Shown in pieces: positions 41,424 through 50,293 of a DNA stretch of 64,000 nt. Both the position numbers and the translations under genes were made by a program. Under the pieces are notes generated by a model. The model saw only the letters and a program-made list of their open reading frames with translations, was not told where the DNA came from and searched no databases. This DNA comes from Pseudorhodoplanes sinuspersici (lineage in GTDB: Bacteria; Pseudomonadota; Alphaproteobacteria; Rhizobiales; Xanthobacteraceae). Numbering within the stretch: the stretch's first letter is position 1; each line of letters begins with the position of its first letter. The stretch is taken from assembly GCF_002119765.1 (NCBI RefSeq), contig NZ_CP021112.1:4024501-4088500 (forward strand). Reading direction: 5' to 3'.

Positions 41424-44400
41424 TCGCCGGTCTCATCCGGTGGTCCGCGCAAAATCTTGTGCTGACATTGCTGGCGACGGTGTTTGCCGTGCTGGCCGGT
41501 CTCTACGCGATGACCCGCATCCCGCTCGATGCGCTGCCCGATCTTTCGGACACGCAGGTCATCGTCTACACGGAGTACCAGGGCCAGGCGCCGCAGGTCA
41601 TTGAAGACCAGGTCACGTATCCGCTTGCCAGTGCGATGCTGAGCGTTCCGCGCTCGCGCGTGGTGCGCGGCTTTTCGTTTTTCGGGGTTTCTTTCGTCTA
41701 TGTCATTTTCGAGGATGGCACCGACATTTACTGGGCGCGGTCGCGCGTTCTCGAGTATCTGAATGCCGCGTCCGGGCGCCTGCCTGCGCGCGTCACGCCG
41801 GCCATCGGGCCCGATGCGAGCGGGGTAGGGTGGGTCTATCAATACGCGCTGACCTCCAACAAGCTCGACCTGGCCGATCTGCGCTCCTTGCAGGACTGGC
41901 AGCTGCGCTTTGGCATCGCCAAGGCCGAGGGCGTCGCCGAGGTCGCAAGCGCGGGCGGTTTCGTCAAGCAATATGCCGTCGTTGTCGATCCGCAGCGCAT
42001 GAAGACGCTTGGCATTACCCTCGATGCCGTCCGGAATGCCGTGCGCGCCAGCAACATGGATGTGGGCGGGCGCACCGTCGAGCTCGCTGAAACCGAATTC
42101 ATGATCCGCGGCCGCGGGTATCTGCGCACGCCGGCCGATCTGGAACGCGTCGTACTGAAAAGCGATAGCGGCACGCCGGTGACGATCGGCGATATCGCGC
42201 GGGTCGAGCTGGCGCCGGCGGAACGCCGGGGCATCACCGAGCTGAACGGTGAAGGCGAGGTTGCAAGCGGCATCGCGCTGCAGCGTTATGGCGCGAACAC
42301 GCTCGATGTCATCGCCTCCGTGAAGGAGAAGATCGCCGGTCTCAAATCCAGCCTTCCCGAAGGCACAAAGATCGAGGAGGTCTATGACCGCTCGAACCTC
42401 ATTCACCGCGCGATCAAGACCCTGGCCGGCACGCTCGCGGAAGAAAGCGCGATCGTCGCCTTCGTCTGTTTTATATTCCTGCTGCACGCAAGGAGCGCCC
42501 TGGTCGCCATCATCACCCTGCCGGTCGGCATCCTGATCGCGATGATCGCCATGCATCTGCTCGGCGTCGGTTCGAACATCATGAGCCTTGGCGGCATCGC
42601 GATTGCGATTGGCGCCATGGTCGATGCGAGCATCGTGATGGTCGAGAATGCGCATAAGCGCCTTGAACATGCGGGGCCGGATGCGGATCGCCGCGAGGTC
42701 CTGATCGGCGCCGCCCAGGAGGTGGGTCCCGCGCTTTTCTTCAGCCTGCTTGTGATTACGGTCTCGTTCCTGCCGATCTTCGCGCTCGAGGCGCAGGAGG
42801 GCAGGCTTTTCAAGCCGCTTGCCTACACAAAGACGTTTTCGATGGCGGCCGCCGCCTTGCTCTCGGTGACGCTCGTGCCGGCGCTGATGATCCTCTTCAT
42901 TCGCGGCCGGATCACGCCGGAGGCGAAGAACCCGATCAATCGTTTTCTGATCTGGATTTACCGGCCGGTGATTTCCGGGGTGTTGCGCGCGAAGTTGATG
43001 ACGATTCTGACGGCCTGCGTCATCCTCGCGCTCTCGGTCATTCCGGCCAAGCGGATCGGCTCCGAATTCATGCCGAACCTGAATGAAGGGACGCTCTTTT
43101 ACATGCCGACGACGCTGCCCGGCCTCTCGGTGACCAAGGCGGCCGAGCTGTTGCAGACGCAAAACCGCATCATCAAGAGCTTTCCGGAAGTCGAGAATGT
43201 CTGGGGGAAGGCGGGGCGCGCGCAGACCGCGACCGATCCTGCGCCCGTCGAGATGTTCGAAACGATCATCAACCTGAAGCCGGAGGATCAATGGCGCCCC
43301 GGCATGACGATCGACAAGCTGATTGCCGACATGGACGCATCGCTCCAGTTTCCGGGCGTTAGCAATGCCTGGACCATGCCGATCAAGGCGCGCATCGACA
43401 TGCTCTCGACCGGCATCCGCACGCCGGTCGGCGTCAAGATTTTCGGCAAGGACCTGGCCACGCTTGAACGCCTGGCCAAGGAGGTCGAGGCAGCCTTGCG
43501 CAAGGTGCCGGGCACGTCGAGCGCCTATGCCGAACGCGTCAACAGCGGCTATTTCCTCGAAATCGTTCCGGACCGGCAGAAGATCGCCCGCTACGGCCTC
43601 TCCATCGAGGACGTGCAGAAGGTGATTTCGATGGCGATCGGCGCCGAGGCGATCACGACGACGGTGGAAGGGCGGGAGCGTTACGACGTGACCTTGCGTT
43701 ATCCGCGCGATGTCCGCTCCGACCCCGACGCCATCGGCGCGAGCGTCATGGTCTCGCTGCCGAACGGGGCGGCCGTTCCCTTGCGGGAAGTTGCCGACAT
43801 TAAACGAACGCAAGGGCCGACCAGCATCCGCACCGAGGACGGCCAGCTCGTCGTTTACGTGTTCGTGGATATCCGCGACCGCGACCTTGGCGGCTATGTC
43901 GCCGAGGCCCGCGAGACGGTGGCGCGCGAGGTCGCCATGCCGGCGGGCTCCTACGTGACCTGGAGCGGGCAGTTTGAATATCTCGAGCGCGCGGCCAAGC
44001 GGCTGCAAGTTGTCGTGCCGGCCACGCTGCTCGTCATTTTCCTTTTGCTCTATCTGAACTTCCGCAGAATCAGTGAAACCTTGATCGTAATGCTGTCATT
44101 GCCGTTTTCGCTCGTGGGCGGTCTTTGGATGATGGACTTGCTTGGCTTCAACTACAGCGTCGCGTCGATTGTCGGCTTTATCGCGCTCGCCGGCGTTGCC
44201 GCGGAAACCGGCGTGATCATGTTGATTTATCTCGATCACGCGCTTGCGGAGGCGAAGAGTCGGGCGGCTGCGCAGAGCCGCCCGTTCACGCGGGTGGATC
44301 TGCACGCGGCGATCATGGAGGGCGCGGTCGAGCGCGTCCGGCCCAAGATGATGACGGTTGCCGCGATCATGGCCGGGCTTCTGCCGATTCTCTGGAGCCA

Positions 44401-44536
44401 TGGGGTGGGCTCCGAGGTGATGCAGCGCATCGCAGCGCCGATGATCGGCGGCATGGTGTCCTCGACCATTCTCACGCTCGCCGTCATCCCGGCCATTTAC
44501 GGGCTGCTCAAAGCCAGAGGCATGGCCAGGGGATAA
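41420..44536 (+). CDS. cusA: Heavy-metal RND pump CusA
   Basis: A 1038-residue HME-class transporter starting at GTG 41420. TM1 NLVLTLLATVFAVLAGLYAM is followed by the strongly conserved LPDLSDTQVIVYTEYQGQAP and the TM4 region GIAIAIGAMVDASIVMVENA. The C-terminal half has IVGFIALAGVAAETGVIMLI and LPILWSHGVGSEVMQRIAAP. It exports Cu(I)/Ag(I) through CusB and CusC. cusC lies 4.4 kb upstream, separated by the oxidase, cupredoxin and chaperone genes. The neighbourhood makes copper more likely than Zn/Co/Cd. Confidence 0.93.
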   Translation: MIAGLIRWSAQNLVLTLLATVFAVLAGLYAMTRIPLDALPDLSDTQVIVYTEYQGQAPQVIEDQVTYPLASAMLSVPRSRVVRGFSFFGVSFVYVIFEDGTDIYWARSRVLEYLNAASGRLPARVTPAIGPDASGVGWVYQYALTSNKLDLADLRSLQDWQLRFGIAKAEGVAEVASAGGFVKQYAVVVDPQRMKTLGITLDAVRNAVRASNMDVGGRTVELAETEFMIRGRGYLRTPADLERVVLKSDSGTPVTIGDIARVELAPAERRGITELNGEGEVASGIALQRYGANTLDVIASVKEKIAGLKSSLPEGTKIEEVYDRSNLIHRAIKTLAGTLAEESAIVAFVCFIFLLHARSALVAIITLPVGILIAMIAMHLLGVGSNIMSLGGIAIAIGAMVDASIVMVENAHKRLEHAGPDADRREVLIGAAQEVGPALFFSLLVITVSFLPIFALEAQEGRLFKPLAYTKTFSMAAAALLSVTLVPALMILFIRGRITPEAKNPINRFLIWIYRPVISGVLRAKLMTILTACVILALSVIPAKRIGSEFMPNLNEGTLFYMPTTLPGLSVTKAAELLQTQNRIIKSFPEVENVWGKAGRAQTATDPAPVEMFETIINLKPEDQWRPGMTIDKLIADMDASLQFPGVSNAWTMPIKARIDMLSTGIRTPVGVKIFGKDLATLERLAKEVEAALRKVPGTSSAYAERVNSGYFLEIVPDRQKIARYGLSIEDVQKVISMAIGAEAITTTVEGRERYDVTLRYPRDVRSDPDAIGASVMVSLPNGAAVPLREVADIKRTQGPTSIRTEDGQLVVYVFVDIRDRDLGGYVAEARETVAREVAMPAGSYVTWSGQFEYLERAAKRLQVVVPATLLVIFLLLYLNFRRISETLIVMLSLPFSLVGGLWMMDLLGFNYSVASIVGFIALAGVAAETGVIMLIYLDHALAEAKSRAAAQSRPFTRVDLHAAIMEGAVERVRPKMMTVAAIMAGLLPILWSHGVGSEVMQRIAAPMIGGMVSSTILTLAVIPAIYGLLKARGMARG

Positions 44537-44606
44537 TTTCAAAGGAACTCGGTTTCCTCCCGCTCGTTGGGTCTGCAGTTCCGCATCATGCCGGGACGGA
44601 TGATCT

Positions 44607-44975
44607 ATGGAACCGGGACGCTGCCACCGCCACTTGCTCGCTGCCGTCGTTATCCTGACGGGGCTTTTTGCTGCGCCGCAAGCCCAGGCGCATAGCGGTC
44701 CGCATGCGCAGCTGCGGCACCACGGTGTGGTCGGCAAGACGGCGGACGGCGTAGCGCATGCCACCGCGTCGGTTTCCAGCACGGCCGATCCTCAGATGGC
44801 GCAATGCGGCGTGATGATGTGCTGCGGCAATGCATGCTCGCCGGGCGGCTGCGTGATTGTCGGCGACGCGCTCGTGCCGCTGCCCTCGTACAGGGGAAGC
44901 ACCGTGCTTCCGGGAGACGCGCCGCCTTCGAGCGGACGTGACTCGGAGGGCTTGCGACGGCCTCCGCGGGTCTGA
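44607..44975 (+). CDS. Small exported Cys-rich protein with RPP tail (copy 3)
   Basis: A 122-residue protein from ATG 44607. Signal peptide (HLLAAVVILTGLFAAPQAQA), His residues (HSGPHAQLRHHG), a cysteine cluster (QCGVMMCCGNACSPGGC) and a C-terminal LRRPPRV. Plan and tail match the proteins at 34730 and 39368. It follows cusA by 70 bases. Cu(I)-type CxxxCC ligands suggest metal binding. No characterised homologue is known to me. Confidence 0.6.
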   Translation: MEPGRCHRHLLAAVVILTGLFAAPQAQAHSGPHAQLRHHGVVGKTADGVAHATASVSSTADPQMAQCGVMMCCGNACSPGGCVIVGDALVPLPSYRGSTVLPGDAPPSSGRDSEGLRRPPRV

Positions 44976-45072
44976 CCCGGACCAAGTCCAACGCCCAATC
45001 AAAGAATTGAAGAACGCCTGCCGCGCTGCGCCGGGTGACCTTTCCAACTTGAAACATCAAAGGAGAATGACC

Positions 45073-45405
45073 ATGCACCACATGTCCAAGGAAATGCAGG
45101 CCTGCATCGATCAATGCCTGTCCTGTTACAAGACCTGTCTTGGCACCGCGATGACGCATTGCCTTGAGGCAGGCGGCAAGCATACCGAACCGGCGCATTT
45201 CAGGCTGATGATGGCTTGCGCCGAAATCTGCCGTACGTCAGCGCATTTCATGTTGCTGGACTCCCCGCATCACAAGCATACCTGCCGTGAATGTGCGGAA
45301 ATCTGCGAGGAATGCGCGAAAGACTGCGAACGCGTCGGGGATATGGATGACTGCGTGAAGGCCTGCCGCGCCTGCGCTGAATCCTGCCGGAGGATGGCCG
45401 CATGA
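45073..45405 (+). CDS. Four-helix-bundle Cys-rich copper-storage protein (Csp/DUF326-like)
   Basis: A 110-residue protein with 13 or more cysteines spaced along helices: CIDQCLSCYKTCLGTAMTHC, MACAEICRTSAHFML, TCRECAEICEECAKDC, DCVKACRACAESC. This is the Csp/DUF326 pattern, in which a four-helix bundle lines its core with Cys and stores many Cu(I) ions. No signal peptide, so it is of the cytosolic Csp3 kind. I prefer ATG 45073 (AGGAG seven bases before) over ATG 45067. It overlaps the DUF305 gene by four bases. Confidence 0.92.
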   Translation: MHHMSKEMQACIDQCLSCYKTCLGTAMTHCLEAGGKHTEPAHFRLMMACAEICRTSAHFMLLDSPHHKHTCRECAEICEECAKDCERVGDMDDCVKACRACAESCRRMAA

Positions 45406-45893
45406 CGCACATGAAAGATCATGCCAGTCACGGCCAGGCGATGGGCAAGATGCACTACATGCATCTGGGCATCATGACGCTCTTGTCCTTCATCGCGATG
45501 TTCATCCTGATGTATTCGATGGTCGACCGCTTTGCGAATGTCTATCCCAACCTCAACCAGTTCTACATGGCGGGCACGATGGCGGCACCCATGGTCATCA
45601 TCGAGTTGCTGATCATGCGCTCCATGTATCCCGACATGAAAATGAACATGATCGTCGGCGGCGTCGCATTCGTTGCGTTGGCGCTCTTCTTCGTAGGCAT
45701 CCGCGCACAGACGGCTGTTGGCAACGTCCAGTTCGTCAAATCGATGATCCCGCACCATTCGGGCGCGATCCTGATGTGCGAGCGCGCGCCGATCACCGAC
45801 GCGGAACTCAAAACCCTCTGCGACGGGATCATTAAAAGCCAGCAGCAGGAGATCGACCAGATGAAGCAGATCCTCGCGCGCCTGAACAAATAG
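45402..45893 (+). CDS. DUF305 membrane protein
   Basis: A 163-residue protein with three hydrophobic segments (GIMTLLSFIAMFILMYSMVD, MAGTMAAPMVIIELLIMRSM, IVGGVAFVALALFFVGI) and a C-terminal DUF305 domain. The domain has the motif FVKSMIPHHSGAILMCERAP, with the HH pair and a Met/Cys near it, and KSQQQEIDQMKQILARL at the end. DUF305 proteins are common in copper/silver loci and may bind metal outside the membrane. It overlaps the Csp-like gene. Confidence 0.88.
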   Translation: MTHMKDHASHGQAMGKMHYMHLGIMTLLSFIAMFILMYSMVDRFANVYPNLNQFYMAGTMAAPMVIIELLIMRSMYPDMKMNMIVGGVAFVALALFFVGIRAQTAVGNVQFVKSMIPHHSGAILMCERAPITDAELKTLCDGIIKSQQQEIDQMKQILARLNK

Positions 45894-45935
45894 GCTCGCG
45901 GCTACACGTGGCAAATCCGGGGTTCGATTGATGGC

Positions 45936-45966
45936 TTGACCTTCCCATGATGGGAAGGTGCAAGCT
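45936..45966 (+). promoter_or_regulatory. CueR-type promoter of copA
   Basis: -35 TTGACC (45936-45941), 19-bp spacer, and a weak -10 (CAAGCT, 45961-45966). ACCTTCC and GGAAGGT arms (45939-45945 and 45953-45959) are the same as at the cueR promoter, with CATGATG between them. CueR made at 34138 should act here, 12 kb away. Confidence 0.75.
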
Positions 45967-46002
45967 GTCTCCAATGAGCAACCTGGTCCCGGGGAATTGA
46001 CA

Positions 46003-48390
46003 ATGAAACACGAACCACACGATCACGCCTGCTGCGCGGGCAAACATGACCAGCACGGCCACGCCCATCATGCGCATGGGAACGGGACGGGAGCGCACGC
46101 CGTGCATACGGTCAAGGACCCCGTCTGCGGCATGGATGTCGACCCGCACAAGACGCCGCATCGCGCGACGCATGCGGGCCAGCCGTATTATTTCTGCTCG
46201 GCAGGCTGCCGGAGCAAGTTCTTGGCCGAGCCGGATAAGTACCTTGCCGGCAAGCCCATGCCCGAAGCCGTGCCGGAGGGCACGATCTACACATGCCCGA
46301 TGCATCCCGAAGTTCGCCAGGTTGGTCCGGGCAGTTGTCCGATTTGCGGGATGGCGCTCGAACCCGTGCTGGCGACCGCCGACGCCGGTCCCAATCACGA
46401 ACTGATCGACATGACGCGCCGCTTCTGGATCGGGCTTGCGCTGACCTCGCCGGTGCTGGTCCTGGAAATGGGATCGCATCTGACCGGTCTCGATCACATG
46501 ATCCCCAGGGCGACATCAAACTGGTTGCAGCTCGCGCTCGCGACGCCGGTCGTTCTATGGGCAGGCTGGCCATTTTTCGAACGTGGCTGGGCCTCCCTGC
46601 GCACGCGCAATCTCAACATGTTCACGTTGATCGCCATGGGAACTGGCGTTGCCTGGGTCTATAGCGTGCTGGCGACGTTAGCGCCGCAAATCTTTCCGGA
46701 CGCTTTCCGTGGCCATGATGGCTCGGTCGCCGTCTATTTCGAGGCGGCTGCGGTCATCACGGTCCTGGTGCTGCTCGGCCAGGTGCTTGAGCTGCGAGCG
46801 CGTGAAGCGACCGGCGGCGCGATCCGGGCTCTGCTCGATCTCGCGCCCAAGACGGCGCGGCGCATCAATGACGATGGCAGCGAGAATGAGATTGCGCTCG
46901 ACGCCGTGTCGGTGGGCGAGCGCCTGCGCGTGCGTCCCGGCGAGAAAATCCCGGTTGACGGCGAAGTGATCGATGGCCGCAGCGCGGTCGATGAATCGAT
47001 GGTGACGGGCGAGTCGATGCCGGTCACCAAGCAAAAGGGCGCACGCGTGATTGGCGGAACAATGAACCGCAGCGGCGCGCTCGTGATCGCAGCGCGAAAG
47101 ATCGGGCGCGACACGATGCTGGCGCAGATTGTCCAGCTCGTGGCGGATGCGCAAAGAAGCCGTGCGCCGATCCAGCGGCTGGCCGACCAGGTGTCGGGAT
47201 ATTTCGTGCCGGTCGTCATCGCGGTCGCGGTCCTGGCCTTCGGGGCGTGGGCGATGTGGGGGCCGGAGCCGCGCTTCTCCTACGGGCTCGTCGCGGCCGT
47301 TGCCGTCCTCATCATCGCCTGTCCGTGCGCGCTCGGGCTCGCCACGCCGATGTCCATCATGGTGGGCGTGGGCCGCGGCGCGAGCCTTGGCGTCCTGATC
47401 AAGAACGCTGAAGCGCTCGAGCGGTTGGAGAAGGTCGATACGCTCGTAATCGACAAGACCGGTACGCTGACCGAAGGCAAGCCTTCCGTCACCTGGATCG
47501 TCGCTGCCGCCAGCGTCGAGGAAACGGAGCTGTTGCGGCTCGCCGCCAGCGTCGAGCGGGCGAGCGAGCATCCCCTGGCCGAAGCCATCGTGCGCGAAGC
47601 GGAGAAGCGCGGCGTCGCTCTTGCAGCGGTCGATGCGTTCGACTCGCCGACAGGGAAGGGCGCTCTCGGCACGGTCGAGGGACGCAAGGTTTTGCTCGGC
47701 AATGCGCGTTTCCTCCAGGAGCATGGCGTCGATACGCAGTCTTTGGCGAACGAAGCTGAAAAGCTGCGTGCGCTTGGGGCGACTGCGATCTTCGTCAGTG
47801 TTGACGGCAAGGCGGCCGGCGTCATCGCGATCGCCGACCCGGTCAAGGAATCGACGCCCCAAGCGCTCGCGGCGCTCAAGGCCGAAGGTTTGCGCATCGT
47901 CATGCTGACGGGCGACAACTGGACCACGGCGCGGGCTGTCGCAAGCCAGCTCGGCATTGATAATGTCGAAGCGGAAGTGTTGCCGGATCAGAAAAGCGCA
48001 GTCGTCGAGCGCTACAAGGCGCAGGGCCGCGTGGTGGCGATGGCTGGCGACGGCGTCAACGATGCGCCCGCGCTTGCTGCCGCGGATGTCGGCATTGCGA
48101 TGGGGACGGGGACGGATGTGGCCATTGAAAGCGCGGGCGTGACGCTCCTTAAGGGCGATCTGAACGGCATCGTCCGCGCGCGCAGGCTCTCGCAAGCAGC
48201 CATGCGCAATATTCGGCAGAACCTGTTTTTCGCCTTTGTCTATAACGCAGCCGGCGTGCCGATTGCCGCGGGTGTACTCTATCCGGTGTTCGGCATTCTG
48301 CTCTCGCCCATCATCGCAGCGGCGGCGATGGCGCTGTCATCGGTGAGCGTGATCGCGAACGCGATCCGGTTGAGGGTGGTGCGACTCTGA
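46003..48390 (+). CDS. copA: Cu(I)-exporting P1B-type ATPase CopA
   Basis: A 795-residue P-type ATPase. His-rich N-terminus ([20 protein letters not shown]), a YHS domain (about residues 38-85: [32 protein letters not shown]) and a heavy-metal motif ([20 protein letters not shown]). Core motifs: TGES in [14 protein letters not shown], metal site [13 protein letters not shown], phosphorylation [20 protein letters not shown] and [17 protein letters not shown]-terminal HMA domains are absent and replaced by YHS plus the CPMHP motif, as in a common subgroup of CopA. It pumps Cu(I) out of the cytoplasm. The promoter is CueR-type. Confidence 0.94.
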   Translation: MKHEPHDHACCAGKHDQHGHAHHAHGNGTGAHAVHTVKDPVCGMDVDPHKTPHRATHAGQPYYFCSAGCRSKFLAEPDKYLAGKPMPEAVPEGTIYTCPMHPEVRQVGPGSCPICGMALEPVLATADAGPNHELIDMTRRFWIGLALTSPVLVLEMGSHLTGLDHMIPRATSNWLQLALATPVVLWAGWPFFERGWASLRTRNLNMFTLIAMGTGVAWVYSVLATLAPQIFPDAFRGHDGSVAVYFEAAAVITVLVLLGQVLELRAREATGGAIRALLDLAPKTARRINDDGSENEIALDAVSVGERLRVRPGEKIPVDGEVIDGRSAVDESMVTGESMPVTKQKGARVIGGTMNRSGALVIAARKIGRDTMLAQIVQLVADAQRSRAPIQRLADQVSGYFVPVVIAVAVLAFGAWAMWGPEPRFSYGLVAAVAVLIIACPCALGLATPMSIMVGVGRGASLGVLIKNAEALERLEKVDTLVIDKTGTLTEGKPSVTWIVAAASVEETELLRLAASVERASEHPLAEAIVREAEKRGVALAAVDAFDSPTGKGALGTVEGRKVLLGNARFLQEHGVDTQSLANEAEKLRALGATAIFVSVDGKAAGVIAIADPVKESTPQALAALKAEGLRIVMLTGDNWTTARAVASQLGIDNVEAEVLPDQKSAVVERYKAQGRVVAMAGDGVNDAPALAAADVGIAMGTGTDVAIESAGVTLLKGDLNGIVRARRLSQAAMRNIRQNLFFAFVYNAAGVPIAAGVLYPVFGILLSPIIAAAAMALSSVSVIANAIRLRVVRL

Positions 48391-48411
48391 TGAACGGGAG
48401 AGGGAGCAGTC

Positions 48412-48528
48412 GTGATGACGGATTACATGGGTGGTATGATGACCGGCATGGGGATCATCGGCATCCTCGCCGTTCTTGTGTTGATTCTGGTCGCAGCGGC
48501 GCTGATCAAATATCTGTTCTTCCGCTAG
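48412..48528 (+). CDS. Met-rich 38-residue membrane peptide after copA
   Basis: A very short gene with GTG 48412 or ATG 48415 as start, GGGAG upstream, and stop TAG 48526-48528. The product reads MTDYMGGMMTGMG, a single membrane helix (IIGILAVLVLILVAAALIKY) and LFFR. It begins 21 bases after the copA stop. Five methionines in the first 13 residues suggest Cu(I)/Ag(I) contact. It could be a subunit or regulator of the pump. Short hydrophobic peptides of this kind near copA exist elsewhere, but I know of no described function. Confidence 0.65.
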   Translation: MMTDYMGGMMTGMGIIGILAVLVLILVAAALIKYLFFR

Positions 48529-48866
48529 ATGCTTCAAGCGAGCCTGGCGGGGCGCGGTTGCTGCTCGCGCGGTGCGCGGAAAAATCCGGATTGAAGAAAA
48601 AACGGAAGTCATCGCTCGGCCGCCCCATGACGTCATCCGGTGAGCGGTCATGACGGCGCGTCACCGAAGGCCGAGTCAAACGTTCCGCATCTTCGCGGCA
48701 AGGGCGGGGTGAAAGCGAAGCCTGAATAGAGCCCATCCGAAGGGCGCGCCCGCATTCACAAGATCAAATGTCGTCGGCGGAAATCGCATGGCCGCTCTAC
48801 CATGACCAGCCTCAACTGCCGTTCGAGCAGGGCAGACGCTTGGAGCCGTGCCAATTGAAATTGTGG
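48529..48866. other. Gene-free stretch before MAPEG operon
   Basis: About 340 bases with no frame of convincing composition. It contains CATGACGTCATCCGGTG and short purine runs (GAAGAAAAAACGG), but I see no gene, terminator or repeat I would defend until the promoter at 48867. Confidence 0.4.
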
Positions 48867-48897
48867 TTGATCCTCTAGTCGCTAGAGGATGTACCGT
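48867..48897 (+). promoter_or_regulatory. PbrR/CadR-type promoter of MAPEG operon
   Basis: -35 TTGATC (48867-48872), 19-bp spacer, -10 TACCGT (48892-48897). The spacer holds a perfect dyad ATCCTCTAG / CTAGAGGAT (48870-48878 and 48882-48890) around TCG. Nearly the same dyad stands before lspA at 52946, so the MerR regulator at 52530 probably controls both. Confidence 0.78.
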
Positions 48898-48919
48898 CAA
48901 CGAGCAACAAGGAGTGTGA

Positions 48920-49486
48920 ATGGTCGCCGCAAGCACAGCCGATGCAGCCCTGCGACGGGAACAGCAGCGAATCCTGCGAAGCAGCGCGGCGGCGTTCGTC
49001 GTGTGTGCAGCCGTCTTTGCCGCGGCCGTCATCATTCTGCCGAGGCTGGTCCAGCTACCTGGACCGGATCTGGGGTCGAGGCTGACGGTATGGGCTGGCG
49101 CCAATCTTTTTCTTGTTGCATGGGTCATGACAGGGATCGGCATGGTGTCGACCGGCCGGCGCCGTTCGGCAGACGACATTCGGGGATCGGCTTATGCCCC
49201 GCCGAGCCCGAAAATTGCGGTGGCGGCCGCCTTCCTTCAGAACACGCTCGAGCAGGCGTTTGTCGCCGCACTCGCTCAGTTCGCTCTGGTCATGCTGCTT
49301 CCGTCGCTCTCAATGCCTTTGATCGCAGCTTCCGTTCTATTGTTCAGTATCGGCCGCATCACTTTCCTCGCCGGATACCCGAGAGGCGCGGGGGCCCGCG
49401 CGTTCGGCATGGCGCTGACCGCGCTCCCTAGCCTGCTGGCTTTTGTGCTCGGGCTTGGCGCGCTTGTGTATCAACTGGCGCGATAA
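48920..49486 (+). CDS. MAPEG-family membrane protein
   Basis: A 188-residue inner-membrane protein with four hydrophobic segments. The block AAAFLQNTLEQAFVAALAQF and LFSIGRITFLAGYPRGAGAR matches the MAPEG family, whose members handle glutathione or lipophilic compounds. ATG 48920 has AAGGAG upstream. It is the first gene after a divalent-metal MerR promoter, with a methyltransferase and an L,D-transpeptidase behind it. Its metal link is unusual; glutathione chemistry under metal stress is one idea. Confidence 0.8.
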   Translation: MVAASTADAALRREQQRILRSSAAAFVVCAAVFAAAVIILPRLVQLPGPDLGSRLTVWAGANLFLVAWVMTGIGMVSTGRRRSADDIRGSAYAPPSPKIAVAAAFLQNTLEQAFVAALAQFALVMLLPSLSMPLIAASVLLFSIGRITFLAGYPRGAGARAFGMALTALPSLLAFVLGLGALVYQLAR

Positions 49487-49569
49487 GGGCAGGGAGCGGC
49501 GGTGCGTTCAATCAGGCATAAGCTGCCGGTCGTCATCGTCAGCGATTCCGTTCGGGTACGAGAGGACTT

Positions 49570-50241
49570 ATTACCACGACGCCATCTAAGGACTCCTTCA
49601 TACCGGCGGCTGGATTTCATTGGCTGACGCGGTTCTATGATCCGGCAGTCGCGTTGCTCATGCGCGATCGAGTCTGGAAAGGGTTGCTGGTCGAGCAGGT
49701 CTCGCCGACGCCCGGTGAGCGCATCCTGGACGTGGGTTGCGGCACGGGAACGCTGACGCTGATGCTGCATCGAGCATGCCCCGAATGTGATCTTCTGGGC
49801 TTCGATGCCGATGCGAACGTCCTGGCGATCGCGCGGGCGAAAGCGGCGGCGGCCAATGCTCGCGTTGAGTTCTGGCAAGGCCGGGCTGATGATCCCACGA
49901 ACGTCCCGATGCTGCGGTCCGGCAGCTTCGACAAGATCGTATCAAGTCTTTTATTTCATCATCTCTCGACCGAGCAAAAGCGGCGCGCATTCTCACACTG
50001 TCTTCGCCTGCTTCGCCCCGGCGGCGAGCTGCACGTAGCCGACTGGGGACGTCCCGCCAATGCGCTTTTGCGCTTGCCGTTTTATCTGATTCAAGTGCTG
50101 GACGGCTTCCCGAACACAACAGACAACGTGCGAGGCCTGCTCCCCGAGCTCATGAGAGATGCTGGCTTCTGCCATGTGGCTGAAACCCGCCGCGTGGCGA
50201 CGGCTCTGGGTTCGTTGAGCTTTTATCGCGGGGTGAAGTGA
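49570..50241 (+). CDS. Class I SAM-dependent methyltransferase, probable ATT start
   Basis: A 223-residue methyltransferase. Motif I ERILDVGCGTGTLTLMLHRA, acidic LLGFDADANVL, and RLLRPGGELHVADWGRP are clear. Conserved-looking N-terminal residues (SFIPAAGFHWLTRFYDPAVA) are coded upstream of the first standard start, TTG 49654. Between the upstream stop (49519) and these residues there is no ATG, GTG or TTG. ATT 49570, after GAGAGGA, gives I/MTTTPSKDSF and is the best candidate. The substrate may be an isoprenoid, lipid or metal/metalloid; unknown. It follows MAPEG in one operon. Confidence 0.82.
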   Translation: MTTTPSKDSFIPAAGFHWLTRFYDPAVALLMRDRVWKGLLVEQVSPTPGERILDVGCGTGTLTLMLHRACPECDLLGFDADANVLAIARAKAAAANARVEFWQGRADDPTNVPMLRSGSFDKIVSSLLFHHLSTEQKRRAFSHCLRLLRPGGELHVADWGRPANALLRLPFYLIQVLDGFPNTTDNVRGLLPELMRDAGFCHVAETRRVATALGSLSFYRGVK

Positions 50242-50293
50242 TGGGACCGGGATCACGCCATAATTCCGATCAAGTAGGACTGTAGCGGACCGC

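Noticed and set aside
41210-44008. Minus-strand open frame of 932 codons opposite cusA
   Set aside because: It mirrors the strongly conserved RND gene on the plus strand, has an Asp/Arg/His-rich composition typical of antisense frames in GC-rich DNA, and shows no domain.
46678-48195. Minus-strand open frame of 505 codons opposite copA
   Set aside because: Antisense of CopA with composition expected from reverse reading of P-type ATPase codons.
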